Source of the DNA: Parafrankia irregularis
GTDB lineage: Bacteria > Actinomycetota > Actinomycetes > Frankiales > Frankiaceae
DNA length: 64,000 nt
Direction of reading: 5' to 3'
Assembly: GCF_001536285.1 (NCBI RefSeq)
Contig: NZ_FAOZ01000028.1
Span: forward strand, 1 to 64,000
The notes beneath the pieces were generated by a model. That model had not been told where the DNA came from and made no database searches. It saw nothing but the letters and a program-made list of their open reading frames with translations. The position numbers were made by a program, and so were the translations under genes. Positions 26,621 to 35,335 of the stretch are shown here, one piece after another (the stretch's first letter is position 1; every line of letters begins with the position of its first letter).

Positions 26621-28270
26621 ATGAGTAGGTCCGGATCGCGGCGCGACGGAGAGGCGGACATTGATTCCGGGGGGGTCGCGGGCGCGAGGAACGATCCGGA
26701 CTTCACGCCGGGCACGACAACGACTGGCCCGACGATGACCGGCCAGGCTCGGACGGAAAGAACCGAGATCCTGGATGCGTCCGAGCTGGTCGGAAAGCCG
26801 GTTCTGGTGGTCGGGGTCGGTCTCTCCGGGGTCGCGGCGGCCGAGGCGCTGGCGGCCCGCGGGGCACGGGTGACGGCCGTCGACGCGGCCGACGGCCCCG
26901 GCCAGCACACGGCGGCCCACCGGCTGCGCCAGCACGGAGTCGAGGTCCGCCTCGGCGGGCTCCCGGCGGGCCACGGAGCGGCCACACTGGTCGTGACGTC
27001 GCCAGGCGTGCCACCCACGACGCCGCTGCTGCGGGCCGCGGCGGCCGCCGGTGTTCCGGTGTGGGGGGAGGTCGAGCTCGCCTGGCGCTGGCGCGGGCTG
27101 TCCCGCTGGCTCGCGATCACCGGAACCAACGGGAAGACCACGACGACCGAGATGCTCGGCGCGATGCTGCTCGCCGGTGGCCGGCGGGCCACCACGGCCG
27201 GCAACATCGGTACGCCGCTGGTGACGGCGGTCGACGCCCGCCCGCCCTACGACGTCCTCGCGGTCGAGCTGTCGAGCTTCCAGCTGCACTACACCCAGAC
27301 CGTCGCGCCGCGCGCCGCCGCAGTGCTCAACGTGGCGCCGGACCACCTGGACTGGCACGGCGGGGCCGCGGGCCACGCGGCGGCCAAGGCACGGATCTGG
27401 GCGGCGCCGCAGACCGTGGCGGTGGGCAACGCGGACGATCCGGCCAGCCTGGAGCTGCTGGCGCGGGCACCCGGCCGGCGGATCACCTTCGGCCTGGACC
27501 CGAACGGAAGCCCGCGGCCCGATCTCACCGTGGTCGGCGGCTATCTGGTCGACCGTGCCTTCTCCGGCGGCCGGCTGATCGCGGTCGCCGACCTCGGCGC
27601 GGCCGGCCACTCACCGGGGCGCGGCTCGGGTGCCTCCGGTCGGGTGGCAGCCGGCCGGGGCGCGAGTGTCGACCAGGCCGTGCGGGCCGAGCCGGGCGGG
27701 CTGGCCGCCAGCCCGCTGCCCACCGTCGGCGCCGACCTCGGGCCTCACAACATCGCCAACGCGCTCGCCGCGGCGGCGCTCGCCCGGGCGGACGGCGTGG
27801 ACCCGGCCGCCATCGGCGCCGCGCTCGCGATGTTCCGCCCCGGAGCCCACCGCAACGCCACCGTCGGGCTCCTGCGCGGTGTCCGCTATGTCGATGACAG
27901 CAAGGCCACCAACCCGCACGCGGCTGCGTCGTCGCTGCGCGCGTACCCGTCGGTGGTATGGATCGCGGGCGGCCTCAACAAGGGCCTGGAATTCGACGAT
28001 CTCGTGGTCACAGCCCGGCCTACCCTGCGCGCGGTGGTGCTGATGGGCCGGTGCGCCGACGAGATCGCGGCGGCTCTCGCCCGACACGCCCCCGATGTCC
28101 CCGTGGAACGCGCCGGCGGCATGGACGATGCGGTGGAGGCCGCCATGAAGCTCGCGGCACCGGGCGACACGGTGCTGCTCGCCCCCGCGGTGGCCTCGAT
28201 GGACATGTTCCGTGACTACGCGGAGCGCGGTGACCTGTTCACCGCGGCCGTGCGGGCACGGGAAGGCTGA
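26621..28270 (+). CDS. murD: UDP-MurNAc-L-alanine--D-glutamate ligase
   Basis: Protein of 549 residues. A nucleotide-fold N-terminal domain (VLVVGVGLSGVAAAEAL) is followed by the ATP loop GTNGKTTTTEML (K172), LNVAPDHLDWHG, and DDSKATNPHAA in the C-terminal domain. It adds D-glutamate to UDP-MurNAc-L-Ala. ATG 26621 directly follows the IS right end, whose GGGGAGG acts as ribosome site. ATG 26735 in the same frame lacks one. About 40 Gly/Ala/Arg-rich residues near 330-370 are an insertion relative to typical MurD. Confidence 0.93.
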   Translation: MSRSGSRRDGEADIDSGGVAGARNDPDFTPGTTTTGPTMTGQARTERTEILDASELVGKPVLVVGVGLSGVAAAEALAARGARVTAVDAADGPGQHTAAHRLRQHGVEVRLGGLPAGHGAATLVVTSPGVPPTTPLLRAAAAAGVPVWGEVELAWRWRGLSRWLAITGTNGKTTTTEMLGAMLLAGGRRATTAGNIGTPLVTAVDARPPYDVLAVELSSFQLHYTQTVAPRAAAVLNVAPDHLDWHGGAAGHAAAKARIWAAPQTVAVGNADDPASLELLARAPGRRITFGLDPNGSPRPDLTVVGGYLVDRAFSGGRLIAVADLGAAGHSPGRGSGASGRVAAGRGASVDQAVRAEPGGLAASPLPTVGADLGPHNIANALAAAALARADGVDPAAIGAALAMFRPGAHRNATVGLLRGVRYVDDSKATNPHAAASSLRAYPSVVWIAGGLNKGLEFDDLVVTARPTLRAVVLMGRCADEIAAALARHAPDVPVERAGGMDDAVEAAMKLAAPGDTVLLAPAVASMDMFRDYAERGDLFTAAVRAREG

Positions 28271-28316
28271 ACGCGTCGGCGCGACCGTCCCCACCGGTGC
28301 GTCGGGGAGGGGGAGT

Positions 28317-29768
28317 GTGAGCGAGCGCATGACCGGCGCGCGTACCACGCGGGCAGGGGGCCCCGGGCGCGCCACCGGCACCGTGTCCGGTTCCGCCGGG
28401 TCGTCCGGGGGGTCCAGAGCGGCCTCCAGGGCGTCCGGGCCCGCCACGGCCGCCACCATCGCCGCGTCGGGTCCCGGGCAACCCGGTCGCGGTGATCCGC
28501 CGACGCCGGACGAGGCCGGTGAGTCCTGGGCGGACGACCCGCGCACGCCGATTCTCGACCGCCCGATGGCGTCGTACTACCTGCTGCTTTCCTCCGCCGG
28601 GCTGCTGTTGCTGCTGGGCCTGGTCATGGTGCTCTCCGCGTCCAGCGTGCGGTCCCGTCAGGACTTCGGTTCGTCCTACACGCTGTTCCTGCGCCAGGCG
28701 ACCTGGGCCGGCATCGGGATCCCGCTGCTGGTGATCGCCAGTCGCCTGCCGGTGCGGGTCTTCCGCGCGGCCGCCTACCCGCTGCTCGGCATCACGGTGG
28801 TGCTGCTGATGGCGGTGCTCGTGCCCGGGATCGGGCATGTCGAGAACGGGTCCAGGCAGTGGATCCCGGTCGGTCCGTACACCCTGCAGCCCAGCGAGTT
28901 CGCGAAGATCGCGCTGTTGCTGTGGTGCTCGGACGTCCTCGTCCGCAAGCACCGCCTGCTGGTCGACTGGAAGCATCTGATCATCCCGGTGGTTCCCGGC
29001 TTCCTGTTCGTCGACCTGCTGCTGATGCTGGAGCCCGATCTCGGGGGCTCCATCTGCGTCACCGTCGTGCCGCTGGCCGTGCTCTGGGTCGTCGGGACCC
29101 CGCTGCGGATCTACGCCGGCCTGCTGGGCGGCATGGTCGCCGCCGCCACCGTCCTGGCGATCAGCGCGCCGTACCGGCTGGCGCGGCTGATGTCGTTCCG
29201 TGATCCGTTCGCGGACGCCAGCAACACCGGGTTCCAGGCCGTCCAGGGCATCTACGCGCTGTCATCCGGTGGCTGGTGGGGGGAGGGGCTGGGGGCGTCC
29301 AAGGAGAAGTGGCCGGACCTGCTGCCCGCCGTCCACACCGACTTCATCCTCGCGATCATCGGCGAGGAGCTCGGCCTGCTGGGCAGCCTGGTGACGGTCG
29401 GCCTGTTCGGGGTGATGGGCTACGCCGGTCTGCGCATCGCGCACCGCACCGACGACCTGTTCATCCGGCTCGCCGCCGCGGGGGTGACCGCGTGGCTCAT
29501 CGCGCAGGCCGTCGTGAACATGGGCGCGGTCGTCGGGCTGCTGCCGATCACCGGGGTGACCCTTCCGCTGGTGTCGTTCGGCGGGTCGGCGCTGCTGCCG
29601 ACGATGGGCGCCCTCGGCATGCTGCTGGCCTTCGCGCGGGCCGAGCCCGACGCCGCCCGGTACCTGGCGCAACGCGCCGAGGCGCGCCGGGAGGGCCGGG
29701 CGAACCGGGTCTGGCTGCGCCGACGCCGCCGCTCCGCCGCCGCTCCTCTCGCGCAGGACCCGGCCTGA
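28317..29768 (+). CDS. ftsW: FtsW, septal peptidoglycan polymerase (SEDS)
   Basis: Protein of 483 residues. A Gly/Ala/Ser-rich cytoplasmic head of ~80 residues precedes about ten membrane helices. SEDS signature stretches include [50 protein letters not shown] and [12 protein letters not shown]. With FtsI it polymerises septal peptidoglycan from lipid II. GTG 28317 is chosen because a strong purine-rich site (28304-28314) precedes it. It lies 46 bases after murD. Confidence 0.93.
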   Translation: MSERMTGARTTRAGGPGRATGTVSGSAGSSGGSRAASRASGPATAATIAASGPGQPGRGDPPTPDEAGESWADDPRTPILDRPMASYYLLLSSAGLLLLLGLVMVLSASSVRSRQDFGSSYTLFLRQATWAGIGIPLLVIASRLPVRVFRAAAYPLLGITVVLLMAVLVPGIGHVENGSRQWIPVGPYTLQPSEFAKIALLLWCSDVLVRKHRLLVDWKHLIIPVVPGFLFVDLLLMLEPDLGGSICVTVVPLAVLWVVGTPLRIYAGLLGGMVAAATVLAISAPYRLARLMSFRDPFADASNTGFQAVQGIYALSSGGWWGEGLGASKEKWPDLLPAVHTDFILAIIGEELGLLGSLVTVGLFGVMGYAGLRIAHRTDDLFIRLAAAGVTAWLIAQAVVNMGAVVGLLPITGVTLPLVSFGGSALLPTMGALGMLLAFARAEPDAARYLAQRAEARREGRANRVWLRRRRRSAAAPLAQDPA

Positions 29769-29956
29769 CCCGAGCAGACCTGAACCGACCCGAGCAGACC
29801 CGCCCCGAGCAGACCCGCCCCAGGCTCGGACATGGGCCGCCCCAGGCTCGGACATGGCCCGGCCCGGGCCCGGACGGGCAGGCCCGGCGAGCCACGCCGG
29901 GCCTGCGACCGACCATGTTGTGTGCGGCCGGTGCCGATGTGGAATCGTCAGGGCCG
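29769..29956 (+). repeat. Short direct repeats between ftsW and murG
   Basis: Three near-identical copies of CGAGCAGACC and two copies of CCCAGGCTCGGACATGG(G/C)CC fill part of this 188-base gap. No gene fits better than murG itself, whose in-frame extension through this region lacks coding character. Confidence 0.55.
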
Positions 29957-31087
29957 ATGTTGCGAAGTGTGCTGCTCGCCGGCGGCGGAACTGCCGGCCA
30001 TGTGGAACCGGCGCTCGCGGTGGCCGACGCGCTGCGTGCGGACAACCCGCGGATCCGGGTGACCCTGCTGGGCACCGAGACCGGCCTGGAGGCGAAGCTG
30101 GTGCCCGCGCGCGGGTACCAGCTGGCCACCGTGCCGAAGGTGCCGATGCCCAGGCGCCCGACCCCGGCGCTGCTGACCGTGCCGAACCGGCTGCTGGCCG
30201 CGGTCGGCGCGGCCCGCGCGGCGATGCGGGAGGTGCGCGCGGACGTCGTCGTCGGCTTCGGCGGGTATGTCGCCGTGCCGGCCTATCTCGCGGCGCGTCG
30301 GGCGAAGGTGCCGATCGTCGTGCACGAGGCCAACCCGCTGCCGGGCCTGGCCAACCGGCTGGGCGCGCGCCTCACCTCGTTCGTCGCCACGTCCTACCCC
30401 AGCACCCCGCTGCGGGGCGCCACGCTGGCGGGGATCCCGCTGCGCGAGGAGATCCTCACCCTGGACCGCTCGGTGCCGGCCGCCCGGGACGCCCGGGCCC
30501 GCTACGGCCTCGACCCGCACCGGGCGACCCTGCTGGTGTTCGGCGGCTCGCAGGGCGCCCGCTCGCTGAACAGCGCGGCCGTCGGTGCCGCGCGGGCCCT
30601 GACCGGTGCGGGCATCCAGGTCCTGCATGCCGCCGGGCCGAAGAACTACGACGAGGTCGTCGCCGCGCTGCCGGCGGGCCTGCCCGCGCCGTACCGCGTG
30701 CTGCCCTACCTGGACCACATCCCGTCCGCCTATGCCGCGGCTGACGTGAGCCTGTGCCGGTCCGGGGCGATGACCTGCGCGGAGCTCGCCGCCGTCGGTC
30801 TGCCGGCCGTGTACGTCCCGCTGCCGCACGGCAACGGCGAGCAGCGGCGCAACGCGCTCCCCACGGTCGAGGCCGGTGGTGGCCTGCTGGTGGAGGACGC
30901 CGAGCTGAGCCCCGAGTGGCTGGCCGCCAACCTGCTGCCGCTGCTGACGTCACCGGAGCGGCTGGGCAAGATGTCCGCGGCGTGTGCGGGCAGCGGGCAT
31001 CCGGACGCCGCCCGGACGATCGTCGAGATGATCAGACGGGCGGAGGCGACCCGCCGCCATTCGGGCCCCCGGCACGCGGCGGGCTGA
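29957..31087 (+). CDS. murG: MurG, lipid II-forming N-acetylglucosaminyltransferase
   Basis: Protein of 376 residues of glycosyltransferase family 28. It has the N-terminal glycine-rich loop [34 protein letters not shown], and [11 protein letters not shown] in the acceptor half. [10 protein letters not shown] and [21 protein letters not shown] lie in the UDP-GlcNAc half. It transfers GlcNAc to lipid I on the inner membrane face. ATG 29957 gives the normal start; the longer open frame is an extension of the high GC content. murC follows 10 bases after its stop. Confidence 0.95.
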   Translation: MLRSVLLAGGGTAGHVEPALAVADALRADNPRIRVTLLGTETGLEAKLVPARGYQLATVPKVPMPRRPTPALLTVPNRLLAAVGAARAAMREVRADVVVGFGGYVAVPAYLAARRAKVPIVVHEANPLPGLANRLGARLTSFVATSYPSTPLRGATLAGIPLREEILTLDRSVPAARDARARYGLDPHRATLLVFGGSQGARSLNSAAVGAARALTGAGIQVLHAAGPKNYDEVVAALPAGLPAPYRVLPYLDHIPSAYAAADVSLCRSGAMTCAELAAVGLPAVYVPLPHGNGEQRRNALPTVEAGGGLLVEDAELSPEWLAANLLPLLTSPERLGKMSAACAGSGHPDAARTIVEMIRRAEATRRHSGPRHAAG

Positions 31088-31097
31088 GGACTCCGGC

Positions 31098-32603
31098 GTG
31101 ATGGCGCGCGATCTTCCCGAGGGATGGCGGCGGGTTCACCTCGTCGGTATCGGCGGAGTAGCCATGAGCGGCCTCGCGCGGCTGCTGGTCGCCCGGGGCG
31201 CGGTGGTGTCCGGGAGCGACGCGGTCGAGTCCCGCCAGCTGGCGCAGCTGCGGGCGCTCGGTGTTCCGGTCACGGTGGGTCGTGATCCGGCCGGCTTCGA
31301 CCCGGGCGGCCTGGACGGCGTCGATCTCGTCGTGGTGGCGCCCGCGGTGCCCGCCGAGGATCCCGAACTGGCCGAGGCCCGCCGGCGTGAGCTGCGGATC
31401 CTGACCCGCTCCGCCGCGCTCGCCGGGCTGATGCAGGGGCATCGGGGCGTCGCGGTCGCGGGCTCGCACGGGAAGACGACCGTGGCGATGATGCTCACCG
31501 CCGCGTTGCAGGCGTGCGGGGAGGACCCCACCTTCGCCGTCGGGGGGGACCCCGGCGAGGCGGGGTCACAGACCCACGCGGGCAGCTCCGATCTGATGAT
31601 CGTCGAGGCCGACGAGGACGGCGGCGCGTTCTGGCAGCTCCAGCCGCACGGTGCGGTGCTCACCGGGGCGGCCGACGAGCATCTGGACTTCTACCGGACG
31701 GTGCCCGCCCTGCGCGCGTCGTTCGCGACCTTCCTGCACCGGGTCGAGCCCGACGGCTTCCTGGTCGCCTGCGTGGACGACGAGGCCGCCTGGAGCCTCG
31801 CCACCGAGGCGGCACGCCAGGCCGCCAGGGCCACCGAAGCCGCCGGCGCCGGCCTCGGGGCCGGCACCGGGGGCGCCGGCAGGTCCGGCGGGCGGGGGCC
31901 GTGGCTGACCGGGTACGGGTTCGGGCCGTCCGCGGACCTGCGCATCGTCGCGGCGGAGGTCTCCACCGCGGGCACCAGCGCCGAGATCATCGCTCACGGC
32001 GTACGCCTGGGCCGGATGTCGCTACGGGTGCCCGGCCGCCATCACCTGCTGGACGCCGCGGCCGCGCTGGCGACGGGGCTCGCCCTGGGGGCGCCCGCGG
32101 ACGGCCTGCTCGCCGGGCTGGCGTCGTTCGCCGGGGTCCGGCGCCGGTTCGAGCCGCTGGGCTCGGCCGCCGGGGTCCGGGTCGTCGACGACTATGCCAA
32201 CCACCCGGACCGGGTCACCGCCGCGATCTCCACCGCGCGGGCGCTCGCCAGCGGCGGACGGGTGGTCGTCGCGTTCCAGCCGCATCTGTACAGCCGCACC
32301 GCGCTGCTCGCCGAGCGGCTGGGTGAGGCGCTGCGGTCCGCAGACTCGGTCGTCGTGATGGACGTCTACGGCGCCGCCCAGGCACCCGAGCCGGGAGCCG
32401 GCGGTGCGCGGGTCGCCCTGGCGGCGCGCGGCGGGCAGGCCGAGGTCGGCTACGAGCCGTCCTGGTCGGCGGTTCCGGGCCAGCTGATGGACCGGGCCCG
32501 CCCGGGGGACGTCGTCCTCACCCTGGGTGCCGGAGACGTGACGCAGATCGGGCCTGAGCTGTTGCGCCTGCTGACCGCCCGCGCCGCCTCCCACCGCGGC
32601 TAG
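31098..32603 (+). CDS. murC: UDP-MurNAc--L-alanine ligase, cluster copy
   Basis: Protein of 501 residues, close in layout to mycobacterial MurC: VHLVGIGGVAMSGLARLL, ATP loop AGSHGKTTVAMML, FAVGGDPGEAG, EADEDGG and VVDDYANHPDRV. It should add L-Ala to UDP-MurNAc. However, the loop usually reading TN-x-E-x-DH reads TGAADEH (189-195), so the Asn, Glu and Asp are replaced and only the His remains. A Gly/Ala linker (about 245-270) is inserted. Start GTG 31098 or ATG 31101, after GAGGA. A second MurC homologue lies convergent at 33341-35032. Activity of this copy is therefore open. Confidence 0.85.
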   Translation: MMARDLPEGWRRVHLVGIGGVAMSGLARLLVARGAVVSGSDAVESRQLAQLRALGVPVTVGRDPAGFDPGGLDGVDLVVVAPAVPAEDPELAEARRRELRILTRSAALAGLMQGHRGVAVAGSHGKTTVAMMLTAALQACGEDPTFAVGGDPGEAGSQTHAGSSDLMIVEADEDGGAFWQLQPHGAVLTGAADEHLDFYRTVPALRASFATFLHRVEPDGFLVACVDDEAAWSLATEAARQAARATEAAGAGLGAGTGGAGRSGGRGPWLTGYGFGPSADLRIVAAEVSTAGTSAEIIAHGVRLGRMSLRVPGRHHLLDAAAALATGLALGAPADGLLAGLASFAGVRRRFEPLGSAAGVRVVDDYANHPDRVTAAISTARALASGGRVVVAFQPHLYSRTALLAERLGEALRSADSVVVMDVYGAAQAPEPGAGGARVALAARGGQAEVGYEPSWSAVPGQLMDRARPGDVVLTLGAGDVTQIGPELLRLLTARAASHRG

Positions 32604-32624
32604 CGCGCCTCCCGCGGGAGGCGC
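32603..32624. terminator. GC-rich palindrome between convergent murC and reductase genes
   Basis: A perfect 22-base palindrome (CGCGCCTCCCG and its complement) starts right at the murC stop. It lies between converging genes and could end transcription from both sides, but it lacks a T-run. Confidence 0.45.
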
Positions 32625-32676
32625 GGCCGCCTGGCGGTGTTCCGTCGGCGAGCCCTCCGAGAGGGCCGGCGAGGCC

Positions 32677-33219
32677 TCAGCGCAGCGGCGCGAGGATGAC
32701 GACGGGGATCTCCCGGGTGGTCTGCTCCTGGTGGGAGCGGATTCCCGGCATGCCCTCCACCAGCGCCTCGTACAGCCGTTCCCGCTGGGCGCCGGTGGCA
32801 GTGGACGCCTGCGCGTCGAACCGGTCGGTGTCGACCTCGACGGTGACCTTCGGCTGTGCCAGCAGGTTGCGGTACCACTGCGGATGCTCGCCGGCGGCCA
32901 TGTTCGACGCGTAGACGACCAGGCGGCGGGATCCCGAGCCCTCCGACCGGTCGGCCTCGCCGGAGCCGCCAGCCGCGTCCGCGGAGCTGCCAGCCGCGTC
33001 CGCGGAGCCGTCGGCCGCGTCGGACTCGTCCGGTACGTAGCCGAGCGGCGTGGTGTGCGGGCGTCCGGTGGTCTCACCGACCGTGGTCAGCAGCAGCAGG
33101 CGTGAGCCGGCCAGGGTCTTCTCCAGCTTCCCCCCGGTGGCCCGGTACTCGTTGATCACCGCCTGGTTGACCACCCTGAAGTCGAATTCACGACTCTGTG
33201 CGGGCCGCGTCTCGGTCAT
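32677..33219 (-). CDS. F420-dependent nitroreductase-family (Ddn-like) protein
   Basis: Protein of 180 residues. GSRLLLLTTVGETTGRPHTTPL and VVYASNMAAGEHPQWYRNL match the deazaflavin (F420H2)-dependent reductase/Ddn group common in actinobacteria, which reduce quinones or nitro compounds. An insertion of ~30 residues made of SADAAG-type repeats (about 32950-33022) splits the two parts. It lies next to the second murC on the same strand with a 121-base gap, at the place in the dcw cluster where ftsQ is expected. It has no obvious link to wall synthesis. Confidence 0.8.
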   Translation of the reverse strand: MTETRPAQSREFDFRVVNQAVINEYRATGGKLEKTLAGSRLLLLTTVGETTGRPHTTPLGYVPDESDAADGSADAAGSSADAAGGSGEADRSEGSGSRRLVVYASNMAAGEHPQWYRNLLAQPKVTVEVDTDRFDAQASTATGAQRERLYEALVEGMPGIRSHQEQTTREIPVVILAPLR

Positions 33220-33340
33220 CGTCGATCCTCACCCTCGCCATCGGAGCGGCCGGTGGGGCTGTCACGCGGCCACTCACCGACGATTGTCACGCGGCGCAGT
33301 CAACCATTCGCGCAGGGAGCTGGCCGGCAGGGAAGGCCTG

Positions 33341-35032
33341 TCAGGCCGGTCGCGTCCTGGGGATCTGTCCCATCGTGTCCGGAACGGGGGTCTGGTCGTG
33401 GTCACCGGGGCGGCGGAGCCGATCCAACAGGAGCGGGCCGACGGTGGTGATCGTGCCGGCGCCAAGTGTGAGGAGCAGGACGCCCTGGTCGCCCTGGACG
33501 TTGTCCGCCGCCGCGTCCAGGTCGGTGAGGAGCCGGTCGAGCAGCTCGGGCCAGCTCACATAGTCGCTGCGCCGAGGCCCGCTGATCCTCTTGGCCAGAT
33601 CGGTCGCGTGCAGGCCGAGGTCGTCCGTCTCGCGTGCGGCGTAGATGTCGGTGACGTAGACGCGGTCGGCGTCCTCGAAGGCCGTCGCGAAGTCGTCGAG
33701 CAGCGCGGCGAGCCGGCTGAAGGTGTGCGGCTGGGTCACGGCCCAGACCTGGCGCCCCGCCGCCCGGTCGCGGGCGGCCCGCAGGGTGGCCCGGATCTCC
33801 GTCGGATGGTGGGCGTAGTCGTCGACGATCTCGACGGCGGTGCCGCCCGCCGCGCTCGCCTGGCCGACGGTGTCGAAGCGCCGGGCGGCGCCGGAGAACG
33901 TCCCCAGCGCCCGCAGCGCGGTCTCTGGCGCCACCCCCAGCTCCGCCGAGGTGGCGAGGGCGGCGAGGGCGTTCAGGGCGACGTGCGGGCCGGGGAGCGC
34001 CAGCGCGAGCTCACCCACCTCGACGCCGTCGTGCCACACGGTCGACACCGAGCCGCCGCCGGGCCGAGGCGTATAGCCGACGGCCTGCCAGGTCCGCCCC
34101 GCCGCGAAGCCGTAGTCGACGACCCGCGCCCGCCCCGCCGGGCCGGTCTGGTCGAGGGTGGGCCCGGTCTGGTCAGGTGTGGCGTGGGGCTGGTCGGGTC
34201 CGGGCTGTTCCGGTGTGGCGTGGGGCTGGTCGGGTGCGGCGGCGCGCTGCTCGAGCCGGGCGAGTACGGCGGCGACCCCGGGATGGTCGCCGCAGACCAC
34301 GAGCCGCCCGCCCGGGCGGACCCGCGCGGCGAAGTCGGTGAACACCGCGTGGACCGACGCCTCGTCCGGGAAGAGGTCCGGGTGCTCCCACTCGACATTG
34401 GTGATCACGGCGAGCTCGGGGTCGAGCCCGGCGAACGCCCCGCCGTACTCGTCTGCCTCCAGCACGAACACATCGCTCGTCCCGGCCACCGCGCTGCCCC
34501 CCAGCTGGGCCACCTCGGCGCCGATGACGGCGGTGGGATCCACCCCGGCGGCCCGCAGCACCAGGGTGAGCATGGCGGCCGTCGTGGTCTTGCCGTGTGA
34601 GCCTGCGACGGCGACCAGCCGGTAGGCCGCGGTCAGCTCCGGCAGCCAGTCGGAGCGACGCATGACGGGGATGCCGAGCGCGCGGGCCGCGACGATCTCG
34701 GGGTGGTCGTCCCGCAACGCGCTCGAGGCCACGATGACGTCCGCCCCGCGCAGCTCGGTGGCCAGCGCGGCCGGGTCGGCGGGCGGCCCGACGCGGACCG
34801 CGATTCCCAGCGCCCGCAGCATGGCGACCCGGGCCGAGTCCTCCTGGTCGCTGCCCGAGACCTCCCCGCCGCCGGCCAGGTGGATCTGGGCCAGGGGCGA
34901 CAGGCCGGAACCGCCGATGCCGAGAAAGTGCACCCGTTTCGCCCGATCGGGCTGTGGCTGGGAAGGGGTGACGATGGACGCCGGCCCGGCCGTCTGCGCG
35001 GCCGCGGGTCCTGCGGAGTTCTGACCGGTCAC
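33341..35032 (-). CDS. Second UDP-MurNAc--L-alanine ligase homologue
   Basis: Protein of 563 residues. It has VHFLGIGGSGLSPLAQIHL, ATP loop AGSHGKTTTAAML, EADEYGGAF, TNVEWEHPDLF and DDYAHHPTEIRATL, so it is a full-length Mur ligase of the MurC type. Unlike the cluster copy it keeps the Asn and Glu of the TN-x-E motif (but E for D before His). Between the central and C-terminal domains is a Pro/Gln/Thr repeat linker (DQPHATPEQPGP and variants). The GTG start at 35032 has no clear ribosome site. It is inverted relative to the cluster and divergent from ftsZ. Whether it replaces or assists MurC is an inference. Confidence 0.85.
   Translation of the reverse strand: MTGQNSAGPAAAQTAGPASIVTPSQPQPDRAKRVHFLGIGGSGLSPLAQIHLAGGGEVSGSDQEDSARVAMLRALGIAVRVGPPADPAALATELRGADVIVASSALRDDHPEIVAARALGIPVMRRSDWLPELTAAYRLVAVAGSHGKTTTAAMLTLVLRAAGVDPTAVIGAEVAQLGGSAVAGTSDVFVLEADEYGGAFAGLDPELAVITNVEWEHPDLFPDEASVHAVFTDFAARVRPGGRLVVCGDHPGVAAVLARLEQRAAAPDQPHATPEQPGPDQPHATPDQTGPTLDQTGPAGRARVVDYGFAAGRTWQAVGYTPRPGGGSVSTVWHDGVEVGELALALPGPHVALNALAALATSAELGVAPETALRALGTFSGAARRFDTVGQASAAGGTAVEIVDDYAHHPTEIRATLRAARDRAAGRQVWAVTQPHTFSRLAALLDDFATAFEDADRVYVTDIYAARETDDLGLHATDLAKRISGPRRSDYVSWPELLDRLLTDLDAAADNVQGDQGVLLLTLGAGTITTVGPLLLDRLRRPGDHDQTPVPDTMGQIPRTRPA
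34140..34236. repeat. Tandem repeats in the second murC
   Basis: GGTGTGGCGTGGGGCTGGTCGGG occurs in near-identical form twice, with shorter GGTCTGGTCGAGGG-like units beside it. In frame they encode the Asp/Gln/Pro/Thr linker of the ligase. Confidence 0.65.
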
Positions 35033-35144
35033 GCCACGCAGTACACACCACCCGGCACGAGTGCGGTGCCGGCGGCCGGGCGAGCCGGTACCGGTGTGAC
35101 GAAGGGGACGTGAATCCCATCGGTGTGACGCGCCGACAGCTTCC

Positions 35145-35173
35145 TTGACCACTGCCGAAGCCGTGCCTACTGT
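35145..35173 (+). promoter_or_regulatory. Promoter candidate for ftsZ
   Basis: TTGACC (35145-35150), a 17-base spacer and TACTGT (35168-35173) form a good promoter, giving a leader of about 155 bases. Downstream, TTGACA (35192-35197) and the inverted repeat ACCGTC-TAGCT-GACGGT (35206-35222) precede a GGTTGAGG stretch; these may be a second promoter or regulator site. The whole 303-base region divides ftsZ from the second murC. Confidence 0.5.
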
Positions 35174-35335
35174 CCGATCCACAGTCGGAAGTTGACATAA
35201 CTGTAACCGTCTAGCTGACGGTGAAGGTTGAGGCTGCTCGGCTGCTTCCCCGCTCCATCGGTCGCAAGACCGCGGGCTCCGGAGCCGGGGAGCCCCCCTG
35301 CCTGCCCACCTACGCCGCTGGAGGACCGACACCGC

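Noticed and set aside
29276-29956. MurG extended by ~230 residues upstream
   Set aside because: The extension is Arg/Gly-rich, overlaps ftsW and repeats, and the conserved MurG N-terminus starts at 29957.
33050-34600. Plus-strand frame of 516 codons in the ftsQ position
   Set aside because: Checked for FtsQ: no membrane helix near the start and no POTRA-like part; it is the mirror of the second MurC gene.
35192-35197. TTGACA as the main ftsZ -35 element
   Set aside because: No TANNNT hexamer lies 16-18 bases downstream; the pair at 35145/35168 fits better.
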